DNA from: Luzula sylvatica
Lineage: Eukaryota > Streptophyta > Magnoliopsida > Poales > Juncaceae
Length of the DNA: 64,000 nucleotides
NCBI GenBank assembly: GCA_946800325.1
Contig: OX326956.1
Coordinates: forward strand, 46,733,052-46,797,051
Direction: 5' to 3'
Below the pieces are notes generated by a model. That model worked only from the letters and a program-made list of their open reading frames with translations. It made no database searches and was not told where the DNA came from. Position numbers and translations under genes: made by a program. This document shows positions 23,801-35,900 of this stretch, piece by piece (the stretch's first letter is position 1; every line of letters begins with the position of its first letter).

Positions 23801-24434
23801 TTACTGGATGGTCATGAGCTCAAATCCTTGAAGCTAAACTGGCTTAGGGAGCAAATTGGTCTAGTCGGCCAGGAACCTGTATTGTTTGGCGGAACCATAG
23901 CTAGCAACATTATTTATGGTACACAACAGTACGTGACCGAAGAAGAAATCATCGAGGTTGCCAAGGCGGCCAATGCTCACGAGTTCATTTCATCCCTCCA
24001 AGACGGGTACTTTATGTTTAGAGTCAAATTAGATCTTGCAATGTTAATTTTATCGGTTTAATTTATCATTTTGTACTCGTGATAGGTACAACACGAGCGT
24101 AGGAGAACGCGGGCTTCAGTTATCAGGAGGCCAGAAGCAGAGAATTGCAATTGCGAGAGCACTTGTGAAAAAACCTAGAATTCTCCTCTTAGACGAGGCC
24201 ACGAGTGCACTTGATGCCGAATCAGAGCGGGTGGTGCAAGAAACGTTGGATCGTGTGATGATTGGAAGAACCAGCATCGTAGTTGCTCATCGTCTCTCTA
24301 CAGTTGCAAACGCAGATATAATCGCAGTGGTGAAGGATGGATTGATCGCAGAGCAAGGGAAGCATGAGGAGTTGATCAAGATAAAAGGCGGGGCCTATGC
24401 GTCACTCATTGCTTTGCATTCTCGTTCGACTTGA
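17802..24434 (+). CDS. ABC transporter B family member, gene A (13 exons, 1234 aa)
   Basis: This is a full-size P-glycoprotein-like exporter (TMD-NBD-TMD-NBD) that should sit in a membrane and pump substrates with ATP. Exons: 17802-18023, 19659-19713, 19850-20025, 20126-20347, 20433-20671, 20823-21348, 21448-21721, 21837-22422, 22614-22842, 22945-23211, 23334-23597, 23711-24006, 24086-24434. All junctions are GT-AG and the frame stays open for 1234 codons. NBD1 has Walker A 389-396 (K395), LSGGQ 493-497, D517-E518 and H549. NBD2 has Walker A 1026-1033 (K1032), LSGGQ 1131-1135, D1155-E1156 and H1187. TM1 is near 31-58 and the linker about 572-655. It resembles the Arabidopsis ABCB4/ABCB11 clade, members of which move auxin; the substrate here is unknown. 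Intron 1 is 1.6 kb because of transposon insertions. Confidence 0.93.
18540..18790. repeat. AT-rich MITE-like repeat in intron 1 of gene A
   Basis: It is rich in TTAATTAA and AATATATAATTAAAATACAT motifs shared with 25060-25275. Weak inverted ends read TTTCCCTCC and GGGGAAATGAGGGG. Confidence 0.5.
18808..19406. mobile_element. hAT-like element with GGATAC/GGATCC repeats, in intron 1
   Basis: The ends are TAGGGGTGTCAACGGTTCGG and, read on the minus strand, TAGGGATGTCAATGGTGTGG. The interior has many GGATACGGAT and ATCCGGAT repeats. Flanks CATGTAGC and CAGTAGCT are similar but not an exact 8-bp duplication. Relatives are at 16217-16425 and 47040-47290. It is on neither splice site, so gene A remains spliceable. 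Confidence 0.6.
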
Positions 24435-24869
24435 TCATGACGACGGCTCTTTGGAATTTTGTATATTGCAATACTGATCGGAGGAAGAGTACTTTTTAGC
24501 ATTTGCAACTAAAATCATGCACTTTTGTATCTTTTAGGAAAAACGGAAAGGGATTTCCTTCGTCTTGATTCATTAATTTTTTCAAAAGATATGTAGTATT
24601 AAATATTGAGATAGATTAAAGGGCAGTCCAAAAAGAAAAATATTGAAGATAAACAATTTCTTTTGCTGTTAGCCGTCAAGGAGGAAAAGATCAACGTGAA
24701 GAAGAAAAAAACTGGTGGACGGTGGCCGGTGCTTCCTGGGCAACTCATCAATTTGGCCAGCTGTGGCCAGTGGCCAATGAGGGTTGTATCAACCAATTTG
24801 GCCAGTGGCCGGTGAAGTATGTATTAACCAATTTTGTTTCAAACGGTTATATATAGAACTCTCCACTCT
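24435..24869. other. 3' flank of ABCB gene A
   Basis: It holds the presumed 3' UTR, then DNA with repeated GGCCAGTGGCC-like motifs at 24710-24810. No gene is seen. Confidence 0.4.
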
Positions 24870-25032
24870 CATCTAAACATTCTCACATAAACGTTTTTGA
24901 TGCGTCAATCAACGGTGTTTAATTGAATTGATTATTATTTAAATCAATGATTAATTAATTTAATTAATGAATATAATCATTATATTTAAATATTCTCGAT
25001 TGACGCATTAAAATATTTGAGTGAGAGCGAAA
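24870..25032. mobile_element. Small MITE with inverted ends
   Basis: The left arm (CATAAACGTTTTTGATGCGTCAATC region, near 24889-24913) is mirrored by GATTGACGCATTAAAATATT near 25000. The centre is a TTAATTAA palindrome-rich stretch. No coding sequence. Confidence 0.5.
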
Positions 25033-25059
25033 AGACATAATATATAATATATTTTGAGC

Positions 25060-25275
25060 CCATTTACTATGCTCCCCTATGTTCCTACCACATTTTAATT
25101 AATAAAAACACACCTTATTAATTATTAATTAATATATAATTAAAATACATGTGCATTAACACTTCCTAATTAATATTTATTAACAATTAATGAAATATAT
25201 TTTTATTAATTATTTGGATCATTAACTACTAATCCATGATATAAAAAATGTAATTGAAAAATGAGAGGACAAGGA
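25060..25275. repeat. AT-rich MITE-like repeat
   Basis: It shares AATATATAATTAAAATACAT and TTAATTAATA blocks with 18540-18790 and has short GC-richer ends (ATGCTCCCCTATG). Non-coding. Confidence 0.45.
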
Positions 25276-25478
25276 CTAGTATTGCATATATTTTCTCATA
25301 ATAATATTCGTTTTTTGCTTTTGCATAGTATTGGCCCCATTTAATTAATGGTTGCAAGATTGTATCTTGCAATTAATCATTTCAATGTACAAATAACCTC
25401 TTCAATTTGTAAATAACTTTTTTTAATTTTTTTTTTGCAAATAACTCATCCAAAATTTTAAATTGTAATTAAGAATGT

Positions 25479-26247
25479 GTTTAGATCGTGATAATGTGAG
25501 ATTATCATGATTATCACATTCTTTGGAATCTGATTTCAGAAAATAGTATTCTCACTCAATTATAATATTTGTGTTTGGTTATATTTGTAGATTCCAAAAA
25601 ATTAACATTTATATGTTTGTTGCAATGCTTATGTATTACATGGTAAGGTTAATGAAATGATAATATTGAATCATCTCCCATATAATAATTAAACTACTAA
25701 TTTAACTTATAAACTAATAAAAAAAATAAAGTTTTAAATATTAAAACATCATTAATAATAAAATAATAATATAAATTACAAACTAATCAAATAATATTAG
25801 CATAACATTTTTTTTTAAATAAATTGATTAATAATCCAAGATAACTTATATAGGCAAAAAAGTCATTAATAATAACATAAATTTAGTACAACTATAACAT
25901 AAAAGAACGTTTAATTAGTATAAAATTATAAAATGAAGAGTTTGTCCTAAGAAAGAAGAATGAATTACAAATAAAATGAATTGAGACAAAAATAAATAAA
26001 TAAATAAACAAAGATAATTTAGGTAAATGTTATTAAGATTGATTAATCTAGTGGGAATGTGAGATTACCATCAAATTTGGCGGGAATCACATTTCCATGA
26101 ATATGGGAAAGTTACTCTTCTATGGTAATATCACATTACCGCCACGTAGGATTCACATGATACACCAAACATGGTAATCACATTCCCACGACTTAACATT
26201 TAAAAAAAAAAGTTGCAACTTTCTCATCTTCCAAACACATCCTAGAT
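25479..26247. mobile_element. Possible DNA transposon remnant, TGTGTTTGGA ends
   Basis: The ends read GAATGTGTTTAGA and, on the minus strand, GGATGTGTTTGGAAG. Such TGTGTTTGG termini are common in plant MITEs. Inside are several GTGAGATTATCAT/GTGATTACCATG motifs. No target duplication could be confirmed. Confidence 0.35.
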
Positions 26248-26365
26248 TCAATTCTTTCATTTATCTTTGTATATTGTTTAATTGTATTATAATTATCTTA
26301 ACACGTGATGAATTTGTAATTTAATGTTTTTATTTCATTTTTTGATAATTGTATTCATTATAATT

Positions 26366-26999
26366 ATGTCGCGAAAAAGAAATTATATGTCGAGACATGA
26401 TAAGAAAAAAAAGAAAAAAGAAAAAAGAAAGAAAGAATCATTAATTTTATTAAATCTCAAAATGTGCTATGGAAATATTTGTTAATTTTTTTATAGCTAT
26501 GGGACATTCGAGCGATGAGTTCGATAATAATGAAGATTCGGTGAATGAAAGAAATGAAAATTTGACTAGTGGGGTTAACCAAAAACTTGATTAGTGGGGT
26601 AAAAAAAATTTTGGTTAGCTGAAAAATAAACGAAGATTTATTTAGTGGCGAAGGAAATGAAAATTTAGTGGGCGACAGATCCTTGAATATTGTTGATCCC
26701 GTTAATTCAGATAATATTAGTCAAAGTCTACGAAATTTATTAGTAAAAAATCCCCCACCTCCCTTCCCAAAAATAAAATAAAAAATAATAAGAAATATAA
26801 ATTGTGTAGTCAAATTCCCTCATGACGGGTACGATAGGTGTTTCTCTCACATTAATTATGTTCGACATTTAGCGAATGGACAAATTATTGAGAGATAAAC
26901 TAATATACTAGTCATTGGACAATTTTGTTTTGTTTTTGTAGCAAATTATTTAAACATGATAAAAATGTGACTCAATTGGCTACAATTGTATGATGATTG
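26366..26999 (+). pseudogene. hAT transposase pseudogene (TTF/ZMYM1-like), part 1
   Basis: The start is MSRKRNYMSRHDKKKKKK. Later reading shifts give FPHDGYDRCFSHINY (near 26820) and KLFKHDKNVTQLATI (near 26950). These follow the N-terminal plan of plant zinc-finger MYM/TTF-type hAT transposases (FP...R.FS...Y, then CKLF). Stops and frameshifts abound. The reading breaks at 26999, inside a codon run Y-D-D-W, where a Copia-type LTR is inserted, and resumes at 29276. Confidence 0.7.
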
Positions 27000-29275
27000 T
27001 GTTGGAAATAGTCCCGACCTCGGGCCCGCACAGCGGATATGAAGTCCCGGTTCGGTTCCCAAAATCCGAGATCACACCTCGATTCCGTGAGTATGATGCA
27101 AAGTAGGATAGACGATTACCGATGTGTAATTGATCACACAAGAAGGGTATATCGTGTTGGGCATTCACCCGTCCCCGGGCCCGCGCAGCGGATATGAAGG
27201 CCCGGTCCGGTTCCCAAAATCCAAGATCACGCCATGACTTCGAGGGTACGATGCAACAAAAGGATAGACGATTACTAGCGTGAAATTGATCACGCACGAC
27301 GGGTTGATCGCTCGCATCCTTTCCTTCTCCGGTGTCACGTTGGTGACTAGCCCGTGCGTCCCATACCACACGTCTCCCACCATCTTGACACGCCTCCGGT
27401 TGTCTTTCGTGCGTCTCACGTCCACACTCTTCCACAGTCCACAGTTTTGCTCCTTCGGTTTGATCACAATCGGAGAGCCACAAGTGTCGCTCCTCTACTT
27501 GTATCTACCGTGAGTCGGAGTTCGTCGGTCGCGGATGCAACTGCTTAGACGATGCACCGGCGAACTTGCTTGATTAGATCGATTCTCTACACCGAGAAAA
27601 ACTCCTTTTTCTCGGTCTTTCTCTCTTCACACTCTTTCACTCTCTTGAAAGATGTCTCTTTATATTTCTGGATTATTCTGAATAATACCATAGATTGGTC
27701 TGAATGATCTGATCCAGAGAGAGAGAAACATCCTATTTATATCACATAGGATAAGGATGGGCCAAAAGGCATGTATATCCAATATACACCATTTCACACA
27801 GAAAACTGCAGACACCCTTTCAGTATTCTGTTGAAACGAAAATATTAAATCGTCCCAACCGACTTTGAACATAAGAAAGTTGTAGATAATCTTATTATAT
27901 TTCCAACCCAATTTGGTCTGGCCTAATTGGAGTTCGGATGCGAAAGTTACGGACGTTTTACTAACTATAAGTCTGTCTGTCAAACGGTCGCACCCTTTCG
28001 GTATTCCATTAAAACGACACTGATACTTCGCTCGAATGAACAATATTTCTATATGAAAGTTCTAGATAATCTCATTATCTATCTAACCCAATTTGAACCA
28101 TTCAAATTGGAGTTACCCACTAAAAGTTATGCTAGTTTTACTAAAACTTCTTAAACTGAATTTTCTGATTTTCTTAATAAAACCGTTTCTTATCAATTTA
28201 ACTATGTATATCCAATATGCATATGTGCATCTAATATACACATTATTTATGCCCACGAACGCGTACATTCGTTTATCCTTGTGTACATTTTACGGTTGAT
28301 CCGAAACTGTATTTCCTTCATATCGCTCACATCCTTCTCTTCTCCGATGTCAAGTTGGTGACTAGCCCGTGCGTCCCATACCACACGTCTCCCACCATTT
28401 GGACTCCAATAACATCTCCGGTTTGATCACAACGAAGAGCCACAAGTTGCGCGCTCCTCTAGTCGTATTCATCGTGAGTCGTAGCACCTCGGTCGCGGAT
28501 GCACTTGCCTAGAAGATGCACCAAAGAACTTGCTTGATCACGTTTGATTCTCTAAACCGAGAAAACACATTTTTCCTTTCTCTCTTTCTCTTCGCACTCT
28601 TTCAATAACTTCATAAGAGTCTCTCTAATTTTTGGACTGAATTAGACTTCTTAGACTGAATTGGTCTTCTTAGAGGAGAAAGAAAAATCCTATATATACT
28701 ACATAGGATAATGATGGACCAAAATGTATGTATAACTATTATACACCTTTTGAAGCATAAAACTGCATTCCCCCTTTCAGTATTCTGTTGAAACGAAATT
28801 AATAAATACATCCAACCGACTTCAAACATTCACTAAAGTTGTAGATAATCTTATTATATTTCCAACCCCATTTGGTCCAGCCTAATTGGAGCTCGAATGT
28901 GAACGTTATGATGGTTTTACTAACTATATGTCAAACTGTCACATTCTTTCGGAATTTCATTAAAACGAAAATGATAAATCGCTCAAATGAAATATATTTC
29001 TTCACGAAAGTTCTAGATAATCTTATTATCTAACCAACCCAGTTAGAACCATTCAAAGTGGAGTTATTATCGGAACGTTTTTCCAGTTTTACTAAAAAAC
29101 TGTTTAAACTGATTTTTTAGATTTTCTTCCCAAACAGTTTGTTATCAATTTAACTATGTATATCCAATATACATATGTGCATCTAATATACACATTATTT
29201 ATGTCCACGAACACATGCATTCGTTTGTCCTTATACGTACCATTTTATCGTTGATCCAAAACTGTATTTTCTTCA
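27000..29275 (-). mobile_element. Copia-type solo LTR with internal duplications
   Basis: It starts TGTTGGAAATAG and ends CTGTATTTTCTTCA, like the Copia A/B LTRs, and shares GCGCAGCGGATATGAAGGCC-like and AATTGATCAC stretches with them. A second head begins at 27155, a full end (CTGTATTTCCTTCA) is at 28320, and 28321-29275 repeats 27307-28320. It is therefore a tandemly rearranged solo LTR. The flanks GATTG (26995-26999) and GTTTG (29276-29280) look like a 5-bp target duplication with one change. Removing the insert restores the host transposase reading. No internal gag-pol remains. Confidence 0.75.
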
Positions 29276-30767
29276 GTTTGGAAAAATATCGCAAAAATGC
29301 TTAAATTGCATGAAGGTAATAACGAGCATATCACTTGCATGATTAAATGGATCGAGCTTGAAATAGCTTCGATAACAATCAAACAATAAATAAATACTTG
29401 CAAGAATTAGTTAACAAAGATAGAGATCAATGGAGAAATATTTTATTTATGTTAATTACAATTGGGAAATTGCTTGAAAATATAATTTGCCTTTTCGTGA
29501 AAGCAATAAGAAACTATATGAAGCAAGCAATGAATTTTTATAAGCATGATTGAAATGAATTGTCAAATTTGAACTAACAATGCAAGAACACACAATATTG
29601 TTGGTATTACGGGATTCAAATATGTATTTCAAATAGAATTTGTAATAAACAAAACTCTCTCTTATAATTCTAATAGGCTCTTACAAGTCTTTCTCTTTCT
29701 TTTCTAATTGGTATCTTATGATTTAATTGCTAAACATCTAAGTCTTATTTATAGGCTCCATAAGCTTGGAATACAAGGAATTAAAACCTTGCCTTAAAAT
29801 TATTTCCTAAACAAATTTCCTTATAATAAAACATGTCCCATAATTATTTCCTAAATTTCTTTCCTTAAAATAATATTTTCCTAAAATTATTTGAGCTAAT
29901 TAAACTTGATAAATATTAATTAGGGCTTGGGCTTATTAGCAGATACATGCTTAGAAGATGAATTCAATAGAATTATTAAGTCACACAATTGAAAATGAAC
30001 TGATAGAAACATTAGCTAGTGAAGTCAAAAGGGAAATTTTCTCAAAAATGTAAGAAGCGAATTTTTTTTTTCCAGTAATTCTCGGTTGTATGTCCGATAT
30101 AAGTCAACAAGAACAAATATTCCTTATTTTGCATTGTGTACTGGATATCACAATGAGTCCAATCTAGGTGAAAGTTTTTTTTTTGGAATTTTCAAATGTG
30201 GATGATGCATCAGGAGATGGACTTTTTGATGAACTCAAAGAGGTGTTGGTTCGGCTCGAACTTGATATTAATAACTTGATAGGACAAGGATATGACAACG
30301 GTTCTAATGTGAAACTAAAAATAAAGGCATCCAAGAGCGAGTACTTGAAATTACTCCTAGAGCTTTATATATGCCATGTGGTTGTCAAAATCTTAATCTT
30401 ATGCTTTGCGATATGGCTAATTCTTGTGCTAGAGCAAAAAAATCCTTTCGTGTAGTACAACATATATATGTTTTATTTGCTTCTACGGTTCAATAATGGT
30501 CCGTTTTAAAAGTTAGCGTTGCAGATTTTATGGTCTAAGCCATTGTCACAAACACGTTGGGAAAGTCGAATTGAAAGTATTAAACCTTCGTGATTTCATG
30601 CTCTAGAAATAAAAAATACATTAATTGTATGGGCAAGCACTACCAAGGATGCAATGACGAAGAGTGAATTTGAATCTCTAGTAGACAACGATTTTGAGAA
30701 TTTTGAGTTCTTATTTAGCATCATCGTTTTGTATAAGATATTGTTTCATGTCAACTCGGTAAGAAAT
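29276..30767 (+). pseudogene. hAT transposase pseudogene (TTF/ZMYM1-like), part 2
   Basis: It resumes with WKNIAKMLKLHEGNNEHITC (near 29281), then IENELIETLASEVKREI (near 29990), MSDISQQEQIFLILHC (near 30090) and FFLEFSNVDDASGDGLFDEL (near 30178). Then comes GQGYDNGSNVK, a signature of these transposases. Many stops and frameshifts show it is dead. A 349-bp insert sits at 29599-29947. At 30767 it is cut again by a Gypsy-type LTR. Confidence 0.78.
29599..29947 (-). mobile_element. Possible 349-bp solo LTR inside the transposase pseudogene
   Basis: Read on the minus strand it starts TGTATCTGCTAATAAG and ends CCCGTAATACCAACA, with a TATA-like CTATAAATAAG in between. The host homology stops on one side and resumes on the other. 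No matching 5-bp flanks were found, so the exact ends are uncertain. Confidence 0.4.
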
Positions 30768-30849
30768 TGTCACACCCCATAAATAAAAATGGAAAAGGGT
30801 GCAGCAACCTGCCAGTATACAACTCGTATACCATATGCTCTCATATGAA

Positions 30850-31805
30850 TGTTGGAAATCGGCGTCACTACCGAGCCCCGCGCAGCGGATTGAGAGGCCC
30901 GGTCCGACCCGATCCCGAGGACCACGTCAACGACTCGACCGTACGAATCATGAAATGCAACTAAACCTATGAATATAACTCTTATATACATAGAAACATA
31001 CCACGTGAAATTGATCACGGAGACGGGTTGTTCAGTTAGTTACTGCTTGCTTCGATTCCGGCGACACGCACGTCCCACGCCCGCGCGATTCGACACCAAA
31101 TCCGAAGCTCCGATTATGTCGTATACAACCGGATTCTATCCGATTTGTCTCCGACCTTGCTCGTCCTTGCTCTCGATTGATCACAGTCGAAGATCTTAGT
31201 TTAGATCTCTCTACTCGTATCCACCTCGAGCTTTTCGTCTTTCGGTTGCGGTGAATTCCCCTAAAATTCACCACAATCTTGCTTAAATTTCCTCAACTTG
31301 TCACACAAGTTTTATCTCTTTTCTCCAAGCTCTAGATCTAGTTCTTAGCACAGAATAATGGCTTAGAGAGAGAGAGAGAGAGGTTACAAGAATATAAATA
31401 TATTCTGTGATTAATGAGTATTAATGAGTATCAAAAACTGCTAATCCAGAATTCGGATCACAGTGCGTCATGACGCACCATATAGTGCGTCACGGCGCAC
31501 CAGTCACAATTACTGAATATAGCCGTTACACAGTGTATCGTCATGACGCACGATAACGTCCGTCATGACGCACCACCGTCATGACGCACAACTTGGTGCG
31601 TCGTGACGGTATACTCACAGATTGGCTTTCTCAGAATTACTCTACTGTGCGTCATGACGCACAATATGGTGCGTCATGACGCACCATGTAATTTCTGCCA
31701 GATTTGCATAATCTTATTATGCATCCAATCGTTCCGACGAACACGTATGTTTGTCTACACTCATTTGTACATTCAACTAGTTGATCTGTAACTGTATTTC
31801 CTTCA
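30850..31805 (-). repeat. 3' LTR of Copia B
   Basis: It is 956 bp, starts TGTTGGAAATCGG and ends TATTTCCTTCA. The U3 palindrome cluster spans 31463-31685 (eight units) and a TATA-like box lies at 31393-31402. Confidence 0.96.
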
Positions 31806-32913
31806 GTCTCCCACTCAGTTCAAGATCCAACTAAAGAAAGTACTAGCGTACATCTCATGTACACATAACCTCAGAGATTTAAATTTAAGCCCGAAATAAG
31901 ACAGCTCTATGTGTGACCGCGTAGGTTCGTATCAAGCAATGGTAGTAAACTTATGCCCAAGTTTACGGGCTCATGAGAGGGATCTAGGAAGAAATCCATC
32001 ATAGCTTTCCCACGTTGAAAACGAAAATGATTGTGATCATTTATACCCATCTCGAACGGTGGTGTTTAGTTCTCTTGTTCACGATATCCGTCAATCAAAA
32101 GGCACGGTAATAGTCATCCTTATAATTTGATTGACTAAACTTATTGTCTCGATACCGAATTGAATCAACAAACACAATCGATATTAACAATTTAATATCA
32201 TTGACTCTGGCCAGAGATTTCGTTGATCAATTCATCGATAGGCCTAAGGGATATCTCTTTCTCTCGAAAGGAACAATTTCTATCTTGATGACTCACATCA
32301 AATTCCGTGTTTCAGATAATACCCGATCATAATCCCATGACCATCCTGTTACAGATGGTGGAAGATTATATCTAAGCATTATGTTACGCACGAAAAATGA
32401 TCCATGATCATCTCAAGTGTGAAGAACTAAGACCCCATTCGTTACGATTCCATCTACAATGACTAAACCATGTCATGATATCGCACTTTTGGTCAAGTCA
32501 CAATATGCATAACCTAATGCATATCCATATTCCCGATTTGACAAACTCTTTGTCCTATGATTAGCAAAACATAATCATCACCTCGGCGAATATGCTAGTG
32601 TACATGTTAGTCTATTATCTTATAATAGATATACTTATCACATAAGTATCCTAATCATGACTAGGGACGTTTTTGAAATATAACTTTTGAAATGTGATGG
32701 TTTTACTTAACATGATCACGTATCACGTAGACACTCACACAAGTCATAAATCAAGGTTCGTGTAATCAAATTACACAACCTCGCACAAGTTTTCATATAA
32801 GATAAATACAAATGAAATATAAAATTTTTGAAAGTGCATTAATATAACATAAGTCTTGGGTGATACATCGTTTACAACAAATAACTTATCATAACAACTA
32901 TTGTTTTAGATAA
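31806..32913 (-). other. Copia B 3' non-coding region and polypurine tract
   Basis: It adjoins the 3' LTR with a purine-rich tract (minus strand of 31806-31818) and then 1.1 kb of non-coding DNA, almost identical to 91-1198. Confidence 0.8.
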
Positions 32914-35900
32914 CTACAAACCAACTTCCTCCTCTAGGTATCTCAAACCTATAGTTCTAGCATGACGATCATGTTTCGTAACTGGAAGTGGCTTCGTAAA
33001 CGGATCCGCTACATTCTCGTCAGTATCAATCTTCAAAATCACAACATCCTGCCTTTGTAAAATCTCACGTATCAAGTGGAATTTACGCAGGATGTGTTTG
33101 GAGCGATGATGCGATCTCGGTTCCTTGGCCTGTGCTATTGCTCCCGTATTGTCACAATACACAGCCACGGGTTCCAAGATACTCGGTACAACACCAAGTT
33201 CGGTCACGAACTTCTTGACCCAAACCGCCTCCTTTGCGGCTTCCGAAGCCGCGATGTATTCTGCTTCCGTCGTAGAGTCAGCAACAGTCGGTTGTTTGGA
33301 ACTCTTCCATATAACCGCGCCACCGTTCAAGCAAAACACGTACCCACTTTGTGATCGAAAATCATCAGTACATGTTTGGAAACTGGCATCGGTGTAACCC
33401 GTTACAACCAATCCATTATCCTCGCCACCATATACTAAAAACTGGTCCTTAGTTCTTCGTAAGTACTTGAGGATAGTTTTCACGGCTTGCCAATGCGGAT
33501 CACCTGGATTCGATTGGTAACGTGATAGGACGCTCAATGCATACGATACGTCAGGTCTCGTACAGATCATGGCATACATGATAGATCCAACCGCCGAAGC
33601 ATATGGAACCTTATCCATGTTATTTTTCTCTTCGCTCGATGTCGGACATTGAGCTTTCGAAAAATTTATACCACTCGACATGGGAAGAAACCCTTTCTTA
33701 GAGTTTTGCATGAAAAATCTTTTCAGCACCTTGTCGATGTACGTACTCTGACTTAGGCCGAGGAGTCTCTTGGATCTATCTCTATAGATCCTCACGCCTA
33801 AAATGTAGGCGGCCTCTCCTAAATCTTTCATAGCGAAACGAGTATTCAAATACTTCTTAACATCCGATAACATCGGAATGTCGTTTCCTATGATCAATAT
33901 ATCGTCCACATAAAGAACAAGAAATGCTACGCGGCTCCCACTAACCTTCTTATATACACAAGGTTCTTCTTCGTTCTTGATAAAATCATACTCGCGTATG
34001 ACTTCATCAAAACGAATGTTCCAACTCCGAGAAGCTTGTTTCAGCCCATAAATGGACCTTTGAAGCTTGCATACTTTCTTAGGATTCTTTGGATCGATAA
34101 AACCTTCGGGTTGTGTCATGTACACATCCTCCGATAAGTTTCCGTTAAGGAAAGCAGTTTTAACATCCATTTGCCATATCTCATAGTCATAATATGCAGC
34201 TATGGCAAGGATAATCCTTATAGACTTAAGCATGGCTACCGGCGAAAACGTTTCATCATAGTCTACACCATGAATTTGCTTGAAACCTTTCGCAACTAAC
34301 CGTGCTTTGTAAGTATGCACTTTCCCATCCATGTCGATTTTCTTCTTGAAAACCCATTTACACCCGACGGGTTTAACCAAGGGTGGTGGATCAATCAAGT
34401 TCCAAACTTGATTATCATACATGGATTGGATCTCGGACTTCATGGCATCATGCCATTTGTCGGAATCTTCGCTCAACATAGCATCTTTGTAGGTTGTCGG
34501 CTCATCATCTATGAGTTCGACGTTGCCTTCATCAGTCACGATAAATCCATATCGTACTGGTTCCAGCCGGGTCCTACTAGACCTACGAGGAGCACCTTGT
34601 GCTATTGGCTCGACATCCTCAACTATTGATGGATTCGGGTCAACATCCATCGGTTCAATGTTTATTTCTGAATCTCGAACCTCTTCGAGATCAATTTTAC
34701 TCCCACTAGCTCGTTGAGATATAAAATCCTCCTCCAAGAAGGTACCTCTTCGAGCTACGAAAACCTTGTTTTCCTCGGGATTGTAGAAATAATATCCTTT
34801 AGTTTCCTTAGGATATCCTACAAATAAACATTTTTCAGATTTGGGTTCGAGTTTATCCGAAAACATTTTTCGAACATAAACATCACATCCCCAAATTCTA
34901 ATAAAAGATAACACCGGAGGTTGTCCGGTCCACATCTCATATGGTGTCTTTTGAACTGATTTAGAAGGTAAGCGGTTTATCAAAAAAGCCGCTGTCTCAA
35001 GGGCATATCCCCAAAACGATTTTGGGAGACTAGTTTGACTCATCATAGATCGAACCATATTCAATAAGGTCCGATTCCTCCTCTCGGACACGCCATTCCA
35101 TTGAGGCGTTCCAGGTGGAGTCAATTGTGAAACGATTCCACAATCTTTGAGATGATCTTCAAACTCATAGCTCAAATACTCGCCTCCTCGATCTGATCGA
35201 AGTGCTTTGATTGTCTTGCCAAGTTGATTTTGAACCTCATTCTGAAATTCTTTGAACTTTTCAAAAGATTCAGATTTGTTACGCATTAAGTAGATATACC
35301 CATATCTACTAAAATCATCCGTAAACGTTATGAAGTATCGATAACCTCCTCTTGCCTCGGTACTCATTGGACCACATACATCAGAATGTATAAGTTCCAA
35401 TAGTTCCTTGGACCTTTCTCCAACTTTTGAGAATGGTGCTTTTGTCATCTTGCCAAGTAAACAAGATTCGCATTGTCCATATGAATCAAATTCAAATGAA
35501 TCCAAAAGTCCATCCTTATGGAGTTTTGAGATGCGCTTCTCGTTTATATGGCCAAGTCGACAATGCCAAAAGTAAGTTTTACTATCAACTTTAGGTTTAA
35601 TCCGATTCGTGTTTATATTATAGATTGATTTATCATTTGTGTAATTCATATCTAAAATGTAAAGACCATTTTCTAATAGAACATTTCCATAGAATAAATT
35701 ATCCTTACAAATAGAAAATTCATTATTCTTAATAATAAATTCATAACCATCATTAGCTAGTCTAGACACACTAATAATGTTCTTACACAAACTTGGAACA
35801 AAATAACAATTATTTAGTTCTAAAATAAATCCACTCGGTAAAGTAATAAAAATATCTCCGACGGCCAATGCAGCAACGCTTGCTCCATTCCCTACTCGAA

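Noticed and set aside
17802..24434. Gene A as a pseudogene because its frames look broken up
   Set aside because: Every break falls at a GT-AG intron with matching phase, the same places as in gene B, and the joined frame is open for 1234 codons.
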